Positions 19,733 to 29,264 of a stretch of 64,000 bases of DNA are shown here, piece by piece. The notes beneath the pieces are model-generated. The model did not search any database, was not told where the DNA came from, and saw nothing but the letters and a program-made list of their open reading frames with translations. The DNA is from Streptomyces sp. NBC_01244 (GTDB taxonomy: Bacteria > Actinomycetota > Actinomycetes > Streptomycetales > Streptomycetaceae), in NCBI RefSeq assembly GCF_035987325.1, contig NZ_CP108488.1, forward strand, positions 124,001 to 188,000, written 5' to 3'. Every line of letters begins with the position of its first letter. Within the stretch, counting starts at the first letter, position 1. The translations under genes and the position numbers were made by a program.

Positions 19733-20530
19733 ATGATGCGGCCCGGAGCTGTGTCCACGTCAAGCCATGAGGTCCTCGGCGCACCGTGCTGGGTGAGTCT
19801 GATGACCCGGGATCTCGATTCCGCCCGGAGGTTCTACGGAGCCGTACTGGGCTGGACCTTCCGCGGCACCCGCCTCGGAGAGCGGTTCACGCTCGCCCAT
19901 CGCGACGGCGCTCCGGTCGCCGGCTTCGGGATGCTCGCCGACGATCTGTCACTGCCCGCCGCCTGGACGCCGTACTTCGCCGCCGACGACGCCGAACTCG
20001 CCGCCGCCCGCATCCGCGAGCGCGGGGCGACCGTGGCCGTCGGCCCCCTGGCCTTCGGAGCGGGCCGGGCCGTGCTGGCCGCCGACCCCGCCGGAGCGGT
20101 CTTCGGGCTCTGGCAGGGCCGGGTGCTCAGGGACTGGCGAGTGGGCCACGGCCCCGCTCCGGCCTGGCTGGAACTCCGTACGCGTGACGCCTTCGCGGCC
20201 GCCATCTTCTACGGGGAGGTGCTGGACTGGGCCGGCGAAGCACCCGGGTCCTGCGTGGCGGCCTACGAACACGACCACGTCGTCCTGCGCCACGGCAACG
20301 ACACGGTCGCACGGATCAGCGGCGGAGCCGTGGACGAGGACCCCGACCCGCACGTCCGGCCCCGGTGGCACGTCCATTTCCGGGTGCCCGATCTGGAGGC
20401 CGCCGTCGCGGCCGCGACCAGCGCGGGCGGGAGTTCCGTCTCCCCCGTGGAAACCTCCGCAGCCGACCGGTCGATCACCCTTCGCGACCCCGAGGGCGGC
20501 CTGTTCACGATCCTGGCACCGCAGGGGTGA
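19733..20530 (+). CDS. VOC-family protein, two glyoxalase-like domains
   Basis: A 265-residue protein made of two vicinal-oxygen-chelate modules in tandem (about 18-130 and 140-262). Each shows the βαβββ pattern with SARRFYGAVLGW and AAIFYGEVLDW near its start and a terminal DPxGxxF segment (DPAGAVFGLWQ, DPEGGLFTIL). Members include glyoxalases, dioxygenases and antibiotic-binding proteins; no specific activity can be named. GAGGTGA five bases before the first of two ATG codons sets the start. Confidence 0.82.
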   Translation: MMRPGAVSTSSHEVLGAPCWVSLMTRDLDSARRFYGAVLGWTFRGTRLGERFTLAHRDGAPVAGFGMLADDLSLPAAWTPYFAADDAELAAARIRERGATVAVGPLAFGAGRAVLAADPAGAVFGLWQGRVLRDWRVGHGPAPAWLELRTRDAFAAAIFYGEVLDWAGEAPGSCVAAYEHDHVVLRHGNDTVARISGGAVDEDPDPHVRPRWHVHFRVPDLEAAVAAATSAGGSSVSPVETSAADRSITLRDPEGGLFTILAPQG

Positions 20531-20710
20531 AGTCCTTCCGTAGTCGTCCGCCATCGGTGGCCGCTCCGGGCGGGGAACGGTGGGCCGGGTCCATAGCCAG
20601 GTCGTCCCGAGCTCTACCGGAGGGGCAGGCTTCCGCGTGAGGGGCAGACGTGAAACCCCTTCGCGCGCGTGGCCACCCGCCCTCTGGCCGCGCCCAGGGC
20701 TCTCGTGTGG

Positions 20711-20974
20711 ATGACGGGCGACGTTTCTGCCGTGGCCGAGAGCCGGCCGGCCGGCTCCGCCGAGGCCGAAACCGCGAGGCTGCGCCGTTGCGTGGCGGAG
20801 CTCGGTGCGCCCCTTGGCCTGACGGGGAGCGGTAACGATCGGCTCGCCTTCGCGGGCGCGGCCCCCTTGGCCGATGTCCTGCGACATCTGGCCGACACCG
20901 TCGCTCCCGCCCGTTCCGAGGACGACTCCGTGCTCTTCGCCATGCGAATCGCTCCGGCCGCAGCCACGGGCTGA
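20711..20974 (+). CDS. small hypothetical protein
   Basis: An 87-residue frame with moderate coding bias, ending DVLRHLADTVAPARSEDDSVLFAMRIAP. No known domain is recognised. A GTG at 20705 or 20669 could also be the start. Its 3' end overlaps, on the other strand, the edge of a transposase remnant, so this may be a gene cut or touched by an old insertion. Confidence 0.4.
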   Translation: MTGDVSAVAESRPAGSAEAETARLRRCVAELGAPLGLTGSGNDRLAFAGAAPLADVLRHLADTVAPARSEDDSVLFAMRIAPAAATG

Positions 20975-21219
20975 CGTCCGCCCGCAAGCACCAGGCGCCC
21001 GTCCGCGGGCCGGGGCAGCGGCAGCCCGGCCGGCGTGCTTCGCAGCCGTGCGTCGTCGACGCGGCCGCGGTTGAGACCGCCGTGCAACGCGCCGTGCCCA
21101 CGACGGTGTTCGGGTACCAGCGCCAGGTCGACCACGGTCCTCACCGGCCCGTCGGAGCACGGCAGCCCGTCACAAAGCTCGAACAGCTCGTCGCCCCGTC
21201 TGGTCAGGCACGCACCCAT
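20955..21219 (-). pseudogene. N-terminal fragment of an IS transposase
   Basis: On the minus strand, CLTRRGDELFELCDGLPC and GPVRTVVDLALVPEHRRGHG match, from memory, the start of a Streptomyces transposase family (IS701-like, recorded as NF041680). The following conserved ADVSPWLRPE block lies in another frame, so there is a frameshift as well as loss of everything after about residue 100. No terminal inverted repeats or target duplication were found. A decayed insertion-sequence fragment. Confidence 0.65.
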
Positions 21220-21429
21220 AGAACTCCGACCGGAAGTGTGACGCTTCCGCTAAGGCCTCACGGCGGACATCCTCATCCAGCAGACTCGACTCCACGGCCT
21301 TCGTCACGGTCAGGTGCGCTCCTTGGCCGGAGCACAGGATCAGGCGAAGGCCGCCCCTATATCCGCTGAACTGCCAAAACGCCGCTCAAGTGCGAGGGGC
21401 GTTCGACACCTGGACGATAAACGACAAGG

Positions 21430-21612
21430 TCAGAGGTTGTCCCAGAACCGGCGCCAGAAGTTGGCGCGCACATCGCTGATCCAGTGCCGGGTGTCGCAAT
21501 GGAGCTTGGGAAACACGGGGAAGCGCTGCGGTACGGGGCGCCCACACCACTGGCACGGCTTCGTGCACCGCACCGAAGGGCCTGACGCGCCTGCGGGGTT
21601 GGTCTCGGTCAT
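21430..21612 (-). CDS. small Cys/Trp-rich protein
   Basis: A 60-residue frame with four cysteines (RCTKPCQWCGRP and LHCDTRHW) and a basic, aromatic C-terminus (RANFWRRFWDNL). The CxxxCxxC-x(14)-C spacing suggests a zinc knuckle like those in small actinobacterial proteins. The ribosome site before the ATG at 21612 is weak. It could be a fragment of a larger gene, being next to insertion-sequence debris. Confidence 0.4.
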   Translation of the reverse strand: MTETNPAGASGPSVRCTKPCQWCGRPVPQRFPVFPKLHCDTRHWISDVRANFWRRFWDNL

Positions 21613-21836
21613 GGCACCACTGAACAGGCCCCCGGCGCGCCGTACCACGGTGCCCCTACTCAGTCCCCCTGCGCGTGGTACTCATACCGCGCCCCACATC
21701 GAACGGCACCGCCGGCCCATGTCAAGACACGGGATCCCGGGGCGTGACCGTGCGGGGGCGGACGAGGCGTACTGAACGCTCCAGGTCCGCTCCTGCGGAC
21801 CACCGATCCACAGAACCATCAAACCCTGGAGTTCCC

Positions 21837-22154
21837 ATGCCCCCCTCCCTCCGGATGCCCTGCCTCCTCACCCTGGCCGCTTCGGCCGCCGCGGTCGTCA
21901 GCGGCCTGCTGGTCCCGTCGACCGCGCTCGCCGCCACCACTGCGGCTCCCCACGCCCTCCTCGCGGACGACCGCGTCGTGGCCCCCGGCGATCCCGGCGC
22001 CGTCGACCGCGGGTCGAGCCTCCTTCTGGTCTCCCGTGACCGCTTCGGCGGCGGGGACCACGGGAAGGTCGGCTCCGACACTGGCATCCTCATCGATCCG
22101 CCCAAGCGCCACACCTGGGTCTGCGTGGCCGCGCCCTGCGAGCCCCCGACCTGA
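21837..22154 (+). CDS. small secreted protein
   Basis: A 105-residue protein with a clear signal peptide (residues 1-33, ending STALA) and a mature part of about 70 residues rich in Asp and Gly that ends WVCVAAPCEPPT, with two cysteines that could form a disulfide. GGAG lies six bases before the ATG. No family recognised. Confidence 0.6.
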   Translation: MPPSLRMPCLLTLAASAAAVVSGLLVPSTALAATTAAPHALLADDRVVAPGDPGAVDRGSSLLLVSRDRFGGGDHGKVGSDTGILIDPPKRHTWVCVAAPCEPPT

Positions 22155-22876
22155 CGGCCACGCCGGATCATGGCCGGGATGACTTCGCCCTCTTCCACAT
22201 CAACATCCGGCGGCGAAGCGGCTTTCGGGTCCACGTCCAACTCAACACGCTGCGGTGGCCCGGCGGGCAGGACCCTCCCAAGCAAGGTCGACACCCGGCG
22301 TGGGCACGCATGCGCACCCGGCGACGAAGGAGCCCCCTGCTGACGTGACAGCGGCTTCGACGCCGTCTCTTGTCCAATGCCCACAACATCGCGCGCGGAC
22401 CTCCGCGGCAGACCGCCAGCGGACTGCGGCCTCGCAAGAGGCTCACCTGCGGCAGTCCGTCCGTGGCAGCCGAAGGGTCCATGAGCAAACCCCTCCACGC
22501 GATCACCCTCGGCTGGGACCTGGAAGTCAGCAAGAGCCAGCATCAGAGCCCTCAGCACCGGTCCCGGACATCGCTCGCGCCCGCGAGATCGCACAGCGGT
22601 TCACCGCCCTGGTCCGCGACCCCACCGGCCGTCTGTTCTGCTGCCCAACTGGATCAGTGATGGGCAGAGTGACGCACCGCCAGCCCTCATTCCGGTCCGG
22701 CCGCTCCCAGATGCCCTGCCCGGCGGCGCGGTAGCGGAGACGTACCGACGCCTCCGCCGACTGGCGGGAACGCACCCCCCTACCGGCTGGACCCGGGCTC
22801 ACGACGTCGCCGGAGATGCCCAGGGACCCTAGGGTCGGGTACGACGGGGTTCGATTGACGACGGGGTGCGACGCAC
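22155..22876. other. 720 bases without an intact gene
   Basis: Short coding-like stretches occur in different frames, for example IARAREIAQRFTALVRDPTG at about 22565-22625 on the plus strand and SDGQSDAPPALIPVRPLPD at about 22655-22710, but none has a start, length or family match. This looks like deleted and decayed genes rather than regulatory DNA. Confidence 0.45.
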
Positions 22877-23545
22877 GTGATTCGGGTAGTGGTGGTGGAT
22901 GACGAGGCGCTGGTCCGATCCGGTTTCGGCCTCATCCTGGGCGCGGCAGAGGACATCGAGGTCGTCGCCACGGCGTCGGGCGGGGACGCCCTCGACGCGG
23001 TGCGGGAACACCGTCCGGATGTCGTCCTTCTCGATATCCGAATGCCGGACGTGGACGGCCTCACGGTTCTGACTCAGCTGCGCGCCCTGCCCGCTCCCCC
23101 TGTTGTGGCGATGCTCACCACCTTCGACACCGACGAGTACGTCCTCACGGCCCTCCACTCGGGCGCGGCAGGTTTCCTCCTCAAGGACACCGAACCGGAT
23201 CACCTGCCCCAGTTGGTCAGGACCTTGGCCGACGGTGGAGTGGTGATGTCCTCCAAGGCCTCCCGGAGCCTGCTGCGCACGCATCCTGCTGCCGCGGGGC
23301 CTGCGGCCGTGGACGAGGAGGCGGCCCGCGTGGAGCGGCTGAGCGACCGGGAGCGGGACGTGCTCGTGCTGCTGGCGGAAGGTTTGTCCAACGCCGAGAT
23401 CGGAACCCGTCTGCATCTGGGCACCGGCACGATCAAGGACCATGTCAGCGCCATCCTCACCAAACTGCGGGTGGCCGGCCGGGTCCAGGCGGCGCTGCTC
23501 GCCCAGCGAGCCGGGCTGCTGGACGCCGGCCGGGGAGGCCGGTGA
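22877..23545 (+). CDS. LuxR/NarL-family response regulator
   Basis: A 222-residue two-component response regulator. The receiver domain (1-120) has the acidic pocket VDDE at 8-10, the phosphoacceptor Asp53 (LLDIRMP), the Thr switch (TTFDT) and Lys (LLKD). A LuxR-type helix-turn-helix is at about 155-210 (LSDRERDVLVLLAEGLSNAEIG). It starts with GTG and its stop overlaps the GTG of the kinase gene by four bases, so the pair is co-translated. Confidence 0.93.
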   Translation: MIRVVVVDDEALVRSGFGLILGAAEDIEVVATASGGDALDAVREHRPDVVLLDIRMPDVDGLTVLTQLRALPAPPVVAMLTTFDTDEYVLTALHSGAAGFLLKDTEPDHLPQLVRTLADGGVVMSSKASRSLLRTHPAAAGPAAVDEEAARVERLSDRERDVLVLLAEGLSNAEIGTRLHLGTGTIKDHVSAILTKLRVAGRVQAALLAQRAGLLDAGRGGR

Positions 23546-24666
23546 GCGCCGCACTGGGGAAGCGGCTGTGGAATCGGGTACCGCCACCTGCGCGGGATGC
23601 CGCTCTGGTCGCCCTCGCCGCGCTGGACGCATGGCTCAGCCTCTGGGACGGCACCCCGCTCGGCTTCGCGCTCGCCGCGATCGCCTGCGGCGCCCTGGCC
23701 CTGCGCCGGCGGTTCCCGTTGGCCGTCTTCCTGCTCACCCTGCCGGCCACGCTGGCCCAGGACATCCTGGTCGCCCCGGTCGCCGCCCTCTACACCCTGG
23801 CCGAACGCTCGCGTGACCGTCGGCTGCTCGGCGCATGCGCCTTCATGTCCGCGATCGCCATGGCCGTGCAGTCCCCGCTGAAGGATGACCCGTCCAGCAG
23901 CCGGGCATGGACGCTGATCTTCTTGCTGTACAACCTGGCGACGGCCACCACCCCGGTCCTGCTGGGTCAGCTGGTCCAGGTACGGCGGGACTTGGCACGG
24001 CGTCTGGCGGAGATCGAGGAAGCACGGGAGCACGAGCGCGAACTGCACGCCCAGGCCGTCCTGGCCCGGGAACGCGCCCAGCTGGCCCGCGAGATGCACG
24101 ATGTCGTCTCCCACCAGGTCAGCCTGATCGCGGTTCAGGCCGGAGCCATGCAAGTGGCGGCCAAGGACGCGGGCAGCAGGGAAGCGGCGCGCACCATCCG
24201 CTCCCTGAGCGTGGACACCCTCGACGAGCTGCGCACCATGGTCACGCTTCTGCGCGCCTCCGGCGGAGCCGCGACGGAACTCACCCCACAGCCCACCCTC
24301 GCCGACCTGCGCAGACTGGTGGCGTCCAGCGGCATCGAGGCAGAGCTCACAGGCGATCTCCCAGCCTCTGTGGGCACGCCCGCCCAACGTGCTCTGTACC
24401 GCACGGTGCAGGAGGCGCTGACCAACGTCCGCAAGCACGCCCCCGGAGCCACGGCGACCGTCGAGCTGTGGCACGACGGCGACGCCGTCGGCGTGACGGT
24501 CACCAACGGCCCGCCGTCCCGCCCCTCACTGCCCCTGCCCGGCGCACACCAGGGCCTGCTGGGCCTCAAGGAGCGCGCCGACATCCTGCACGGCGCCTTC
24601 GAGTCCGGACCGACCGGCGAGGGCGGCTACCGGGTGCGGATGCGGATCCCGTCCCGCGCGGACTGA
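23542..24666 (+). CDS. NarL-type sensor histidine kinase
   Basis: A 374-residue membrane sensor kinase of the HisKA_3 type, partner of the regulator just upstream. Four or five N-terminal hydrophobic segments (about 17-140) precede a coiled linker and the dimerisation helix, where REMHDVVSHQ places the phospho-histidine at His186. The ATPase domain follows, with the N box VQEALTNVRKHAPG and a GLLGLKERA glycine box. The signal is unknown. The gene downstream is a broken antiporter. Confidence 0.92.
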   Translation: MSAALGKRLWNRVPPPARDAALVALAALDAWLSLWDGTPLGFALAAIACGALALRRRFPLAVFLLTLPATLAQDILVAPVAALYTLAERSRDRRLLGACAFMSAIAMAVQSPLKDDPSSSRAWTLIFLLYNLATATTPVLLGQLVQVRRDLARRLAEIEEAREHERELHAQAVLARERAQLAREMHDVVSHQVSLIAVQAGAMQVAAKDAGSREAARTIRSLSVDTLDELRTMVTLLRASGGAATELTPQPTLADLRRLVASSGIEAELTGDLPASVGTPAQRALYRTVQEALTNVRKHAPGATATVELWHDGDAVGVTVTNGPPSRPSLPLPGAHQGLLGLKERADILHGAFESGPTGEGGYRVRMRIPSRAD

Positions 24667-24823
24667 CCGCACAGCCCACCTCACACACGTAGTCCGGTCC
24701 ATCGCCAGCGGGCATCCCGCCGCTCGGTGGCAGTTCCGCCTGCGCGCGAAGCGCCGACGCGCACGGCCCGGCCCCTTCTTCGCCCCGTATCCGTAACGTT
24801 CTGCGCCCCGAAACAGGAATCCC

Positions 24824-25562
24824 ATGCTCTCCACCTTGATCGTGATTACGGCTGTGGCCGCCGAATGGGCGCTCCTCGCCGGATGGCTGGACCGGCGGCA
24901 CATCAGGGCCCCTCTGGTGCTGGTCCTCGCCGGGATCATCACCGGGTTGTTCACCCAGAACGAGATCGCCGCCACCTTGAACTCCGAGGTCGCCCAGCAC
25001 GTGGCCGAGGTCATCCTGGCGGTCCTGCTGTTCGTCGACGCGACCGAGCTGCCGGGCGGGCGACCGTTCGGCAAAGATCCCGGCGCGGCCGCCCGGCACT
25101 GCTGGTGGCGCTGCCCCTGAGTCTGGCCGCGATGCTCCTGCTGGGCTCGCTGCTGCTGCCCGCACTGCCCGTGGTAATCCTGCTGCTGATCGCGTGCGTC
25201 ATCGTTCCGACCGACTTCGCCCCGGCCGAGACACTGGTGCGCGACACGCGCATCGCCGCACGGGTGCGCAACGTCCGGAACGTGGAGAGCGGTTACAACG
25301 ACGGAATCGTGTCGCCCATCTTCCTGTTCGCCCTGATCCTCGCCGGTGCGACCACCCAAGCCCTCACGCCCATGCAGGCACTGGGCACAGCCCTTCCGTC
25401 CGCGGCGAAGGCACTCATCGTCGGCATCCTGCTGGGGCCGCTGCTGGCCTGGTTGATGAACTCGGCCGACCGCACGCACCGCATGACCGAACAGTCGCGC
25501 CGGATCCTCGTGCTGGTCGCCCCACTGCTCGCCTACACCATCACCGTGGCGGCCGGCGGCAA
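24824..25562 (+). pseudogene. broken cation:proton antiporter
   Basis: The start is normal: CAGGA ribosome site, then MLSTLIVITAVAAEWALLAGW and three hydrophobic segments of the NhaP/CPA1 type. At about 25097-25100 one base appears to be missing, since the family sequence continues in the next frame as LLVALPLSLAAML, through the transport-core Asp motif (CVIVPTDFAPAETLVRD) and NVESGYNDGI. At about 25562 the antiporter stops matching after TITVAAGGN, where relatives continue for over 100 residues, and unrelated DNA begins. So it is both frameshifted and truncated. Confidence 0.8.
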
Positions 25563-25659
25563 CGACGCGGGCCCGCCGGTCGACGGGTGGCGCACCCGCC
25601 GGTCGGCGGGGAGAACCGGACACCTGTCGGATACCACCCGCCCAGAGCGATACGTGACG

Positions 25660-26126
25660 CTGTACCGCAACGGCGCGGAGTGGAAGATCCGCGCGGCCGG
25701 CCAGGGCTACGCCTCCGCCCCGACCGGCATCGCCCGTGACTTCGGCGCCAGCCTCCGGCACCGGAGCAACCCAGCCGGGAGGTGGTGGAGGCCGTCTCCT
25801 TCAATTACCTGGTCAGCACCTTCGGCGCGGTGAGGCACTCCGGCGGCTGCTGCCCGTGGGACGACGAAGCCATCACCGTCGATTTCACACGGGTCCGCCC
25901 GGAGGTCGATCAGGTCGTCTTCACCGTGAACTCCTTCGCCGGGGTGACCTTCGACAAGGTCGGACACGCCTACTGCCGTGTGGTGGACGACACCACGGGC
26001 GGCGAACTCGCCCGCTACACCGTGTCCGGCGGGGGCACCCACACCACCCAGATCATGGCCAAGCTCGTGCGCCTGCGCGTGGGCTGGCAGTTGGCCGCCA
26101 TCGGCGAACCCGCGGCCGGGGAATGA
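25660..26126 (+). pseudogene. decayed duplicate of terD and a TerD-like gene
   Basis: From 25660 the sequence encodes [19 protein letters not shown]...GIARDFG, the C-terminus of TerD, nearly identical to that of the intact terD at 26348. A frame change at about 25770 then leads into [20 protein letters not shown] and on to [12 protein letters not shown], which matches the last two thirds of the TerD-like gene at 27063. Both starts are gone. This is an older, collapsed copy of the terD-plus-paralogue pair that follows. Further on, 26232-26280 has a lone signal-peptide-like start ([16 protein letters not shown]) that leads nowhere. Confidence 0.75.
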
Positions 26127-26347
26127 AAGTTTCCGGACGACCGGCCCCTACCGGCGCGGTGTGGACCGCCCGGCGGACGCCATCCCGACACCTGGCCGAC
26201 GCGTCGGCCGAGCGCAGAAGCATGGAGCCCCCGATGTCGATCACCACCCGCACCCTGCTCGCCGGTGCTGCCGCCGCGGCCATCCACCGGCACCGTCCCG
26301 CACCGTCGGGCCGGGCCGGATCCCACCAAGAGCAAGGAGAGAACCCC

Positions 26348-26923
26348 ATGGGTGTTTCGCTGTCCAAAGGCGGCAACGTTTCCCTGAGCAAGGAGGCCCC
26401 GGGCCTGACCGCGGTGCTGATCGGCCTCGGCTGGGACGTGCGCACCACGGCCGGCGTCGATTTCGACCTCGACGCGAGCGCGTTGCTGTGCAACGAGGGC
26501 GGCGAAGTCCCCTCCAGCTCGCACTTCGTCTTCTACAACAACCTCAAGAGTCCGGACGGTTCGGTCGAGCACACCGGCGACAACCTCACCGGTGAGGGCG
26601 AGGGAGATGACGAGGTCGTCAAGGTGAACCTCGGGGCCCTTCCGGCCGACGTGGTGAGGGTCGTCTTCCCAGTCTCCATCCACGACGCCACCGCGCGTTC
26701 GCAGAACTTCGGCCAGGTGCGGCAGGCATACATCCGCGTGGTGAACGAGAACGGCGGGGCCGAGCTCGCCCGCTACGACCTGAGCGAAGACGCCGCCACC
26801 GACACCGCGATGGTCTTCGGCGAGCTGTACCGCAACGGCGCGGAGTGGAAGTTCCGCGCCGTGGGACAGGGTTACGCCTCCGGCCTGGCCGGCATCGCCC
26901 AGGACTTCGGCGTCCGTCTCTGA
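26348..26923 (+). CDS. terD: TerD-family stress/tellurite resistance protein
   Basis: A 191-residue protein, the standard TerD length. It opens [20 protein letters not shown] and contains the calcium-binding acidic motifs typical of the family ([20 protein letters not shown]) and the terminal [10 protein letters not shown]. TerD proteins are cytoplasmic calcium-binding proteins tied to tellurite resistance, phage inhibition and, in Streptomyces, morphological development. AAGGAG lies eight bases before the ATG. It is the only undamaged gene in the block 24.8-29.1 kb. Confidence 0.93.
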   Translation: MGVSLSKGGNVSLSKEAPGLTAVLIGLGWDVRTTAGVDFDLDASALLCNEGGEVPSSSHFVFYNNLKSPDGSVEHTGDNLTGEGEGDDEVVKVNLGALPADVVRVVFPVSIHDATARSQNFGQVRQAYIRVVNENGGAELARYDLSEDAATDTAMVFGELYRNGAEWKFRAVGQGYASGLAGIAQDFGVRL

Positions 26924-26941
26924 CACCGGAGCCACCCAGCC

Positions 26942-26995
26942 CCCGCCGCCCGCGCCGTCCACGCGGAACCCCCCCCTCCGCGTGCGGGCGGCGGG
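26942..26995. terminator. strong hairpin terminator after terD
   Basis: CCCGCCGCCCGC (26942-26953) pairs with GCGGGCGGCGGG (26984-26995), with an inner stem ACGCGGA (26961-26967) to TCCGCGT (26977-26983) and a C-rich loop. It begins 19 bases after the terD stop. Confidence 0.75.
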
Positions 26996-27062
26996 CCCCA
27001 CCGGGCCGCCGCACCCGCCCGGCCCCAGCCCCAGCCCCCTGATCAATCCCGGGAGCCTCTAT

Positions 27063-27642
27063 ATGTCCACAGTCCTCGCCAAAGGCCAGACGATCAGCCT
27101 GGCCAAGTCCGACGCGCCCCCCTCATCCGGGTACGCATGGGCCTGGGCTGGCAGGCAGCCCAGCGCAAGGGTTCCTCGGAAAACTGATCGGGCCCAAGGA
27201 GATCGACCTCGACGCCTCCGCACTGATGTACTCGGGCCGGGAGATGCTGGAGGTCGTCTACTTCAACTACCTGGTCAGCTCCTACGGCGCGGTGAGGCAC
27301 TCCGGCGACAACCGCACCGGCGGCGACGGACCGGGGGACGACGAAGCCATCACCGTCGACTTCACGCGCGTCCCCCCGGAGATCGATCAGATCGTCTTCA
27401 CCGTGAACTCCTTCACCGGAGTCACTTTCGACGAGGTCGGACACGCCTACTGCCGGTTGGTGGACGACACCACGGGCCGCGAACTCGCCCACTACACCTT
27501 GTCCGGCGGGGGCTCCCACACCGCCCAGATCATGGCCAAGGTCATCCGACTGCCCGAGGGCTGGCAGCTGGCCGCCATCGGCGAACCCGCGGCCGGAGAA
27601 ACCTTCCAGGAGCTCCTGCCCAGCATCGACCGCTACCTGTGA
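27063..27642 (+). pseudogene. TerD-like gene with two one-base frameshifts
   Basis: The start MSTVLAKGQTISLAKSD is typical of the TerD/TerX group. The frame is lost at a run of six C (27117-27122), the protein continuing in the next frame as LIRVRMGLGWQAAQRKG, and is lost again at about 27168-27172, after which FLGKLIGPKEIDLDASAL and the rest to LPSIDRYL read through. Restoring one base at each point would give a full protein of about 193 residues. Two single-base deletions at runs of C and G could be real decay or assembly error; the tract at C6 makes error plausible. Confidence 0.8.
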
Positions 27643-27677
27643 CAGTGCGGTAGACCGGTTCGAAGGCTGAAGGCCGG

Positions 27678-27783
27678 GGGGCTGTGGGCAGGCGTGCGCA
27701 CAGCCCCGCCGACTGCCTGATCCTGCCGGACCGGTCGGGACAACGCCCGCCGGTCGGCGGGGTGGTCACCGCCGACCGGCGGG
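27678..27783. terminator. two successive hairpin terminators
   Basis: First stem: GGGGCTGTG (27678-27686) with CACAGCCCC (27699-27707), loop of 12. Second stem: CCCGCCGGTCGGCG (27746-27759) with CGCCGACCGGCGGG (27770-27783), a perfect 14-base stem with a 10-base loop. Together they insulate the TerD-like gene from the next gene. Confidence 0.8.
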
Positions 27784-27840
27784 GCCGTTACCGAAGCCTG
27801 CCGGATGGCCCGGATCCCGCGTCACCGCGAGATTCTCCCT

Positions 27841-29072
27841 ATGAAACAGATGCAGCCGCCCCTGGAGACCTCGCCTCCTGAGCCTCGAAACTCGCCCGAG
27901 TCCGCCGTGCCGGCCTCGCCCGGTCCGTCGATGGGACGCCTCGTCGGGGTGGACCTGGCCCGCGCGTTGGCGGTGTTCGGCATGTACGTCGTGCACATTG
28001 GCCCGCGCTGTCGGCCACGGACGGCGTCGGCAGTTGGATCCGGTACATGTCGGACGGTCACTCGTCGGTCCTGTTCGCCACCCTCGCCGGGTTCTCACTG
28101 GTGCTGATCGCCGGCCGCCGCGAGCCGAAGACCGGCCTGGCCGGCCGGCAGGCGAAGGCCCGGATCGCGATCCGCGCCGTGATCCTGCTGGCGCTGGGCA
28201 CCGTGATGGCCATGGAATACGGGTCAGTGGTCATCCTCGCCTTCTACGGGGTCTACTTCCTGCTGGCCCTGCCCCTGGTGCGACTGCGGGCCAGGACACT
28301 CGCGATCATCGCGGCCGGCCTCGCCCTAGTCACACCACAGCTGTCATTCGCCCTGAACTCGCTGCTGACCCAGCCGGTCCGGCAGAGCATCAACGCCTAC
28401 GACCCGCTCCACCGGCTCAGCGACCTGGGAGTGCTCGATCTGCTGTTCACCGGCTTCTACCCGACGATCACGTGGATGCCGTTCGTGATCGCCGGGATGG
28501 CGCTGGCCCGACTCGACCTGTCCGCCACCACCGTCCAGCGGCGCCTGGCCGCACTCGGTGCCGCCCTCACCGTGGCCGCGTACGGCACGTCCCTGCTGCT
28601 GGCGGGCAAGGACGCGCTGCGGAGCACGGCGGAGAGCGGGAAGCCGTCCGGCGGCTCCGAGGCGGCGTCCTCCGCCGGCGGATCCTTCGACGCCCGCAGG
28701 TCGGCCTCGGATCTGTTGTCCGCCGGGCCGCACAGCGGCACCACGTTCGACATCATCGGCAGCGTCGGCGTCGCGATCCTCGTGATCGTGTGCGCGACGG
28801 TGCTGATGGACCGTCTGCCGCTCCTGCACCGTCTGGCGAAACCGATCATCGCCGTGGGCGCCATGTCCCTGACGGCCTACGTCGGCCACTTCGTCATACA
28901 GGGCTGGCTGCCCGGATTGGGCGCGACCTACGACGAGGGGTCCTGGGTGACGCTGATCAATTTCGTCCTCGGGGCGATCGTGTTCGCCGCGCTCTGGTCC
29001 CGCTTCTTCCGCCGCGGACCGCTGGAATCTCTGCTCAACGCCGCCACCAAGCCGGCGAAGTACATCCGATGA
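27841..29072 (+). pseudogene. DUF418/acyltransferase-like membrane protein, frameshifted
   Basis: The N-terminus reads MGRLVGVDLARALAVFGMYVVHIGP, the first helix of DUF418 and heparan-alpha-glucosaminide acetyltransferase-like proteins. A base is missing at about 28003-28007; the expected ALSATDGVGSWIRY then follows in the next frame and continues with about nine more membrane segments to the DUF418 C-terminus (AVGAMSLTAYVGHFVI, TKPAKYIR). With one base restored it would encode about 410 residues. A GTG- or ATG-started product from 28047 would lack the first helix. A hairpin lies just after the stop. Confidence 0.75.
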
Positions 29073-29077
29073 GGTCC

Positions 29078-29113
29078 GGCCGGGGTGGCCTGCCCTCCTG
29101 CCCCACCCCGGCC
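29078..29113. terminator. hairpin terminator after the DUF418-like gene
   Basis: GGCCGGGGTGG (29078-29088) and CCACCCCGGCC (29103-29113) are perfect 11-base arms with a 14-base loop, starting six bases after the TGA. Confidence 0.75.
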
Positions 29114-29169
29114 CGGACACGCCGCGCGCGGCTCGCCGCTGACACCGCCCTACCTCACCAGTGGGCACA

Positions 29170-29206
29170 CCAGCCACCTGGGGGGTCTGCTCCAGCCACC
29201 TGGGGG
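29170..29206 (+). repeat. 15-base direct repeat, each copy palindromic
   Basis: CCAGCCACCTGGGGG occurs at 29170-29184 and again at 29192-29206, a spacing of 22 bases. Each copy contains CCAG-N4-CTGG, an inverted repeat. This looks like two binding sites on one face of the helix, about 60 bases upstream of the small membrane-protein gene. Confidence 0.6.
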
Positions 29207-29264
29207 TTGGGGTCCGGATGACTGTCGGATACCCGTGAGCCTGCCCCTCGCCGAGTCTGGACGC

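Noticed and set aside
28047..29072. DUF418-like gene annotated as intact from 28047
   Set aside because: The family N-terminal helix is present upstream in another frame, so the short form is a product of the frameshift and not the natural gene.
29170..29206. Possible CRISPR-like repeat
   Set aside because: Only two copies, with a seven-base spacer and no cas genes; better read as paired binding sites.
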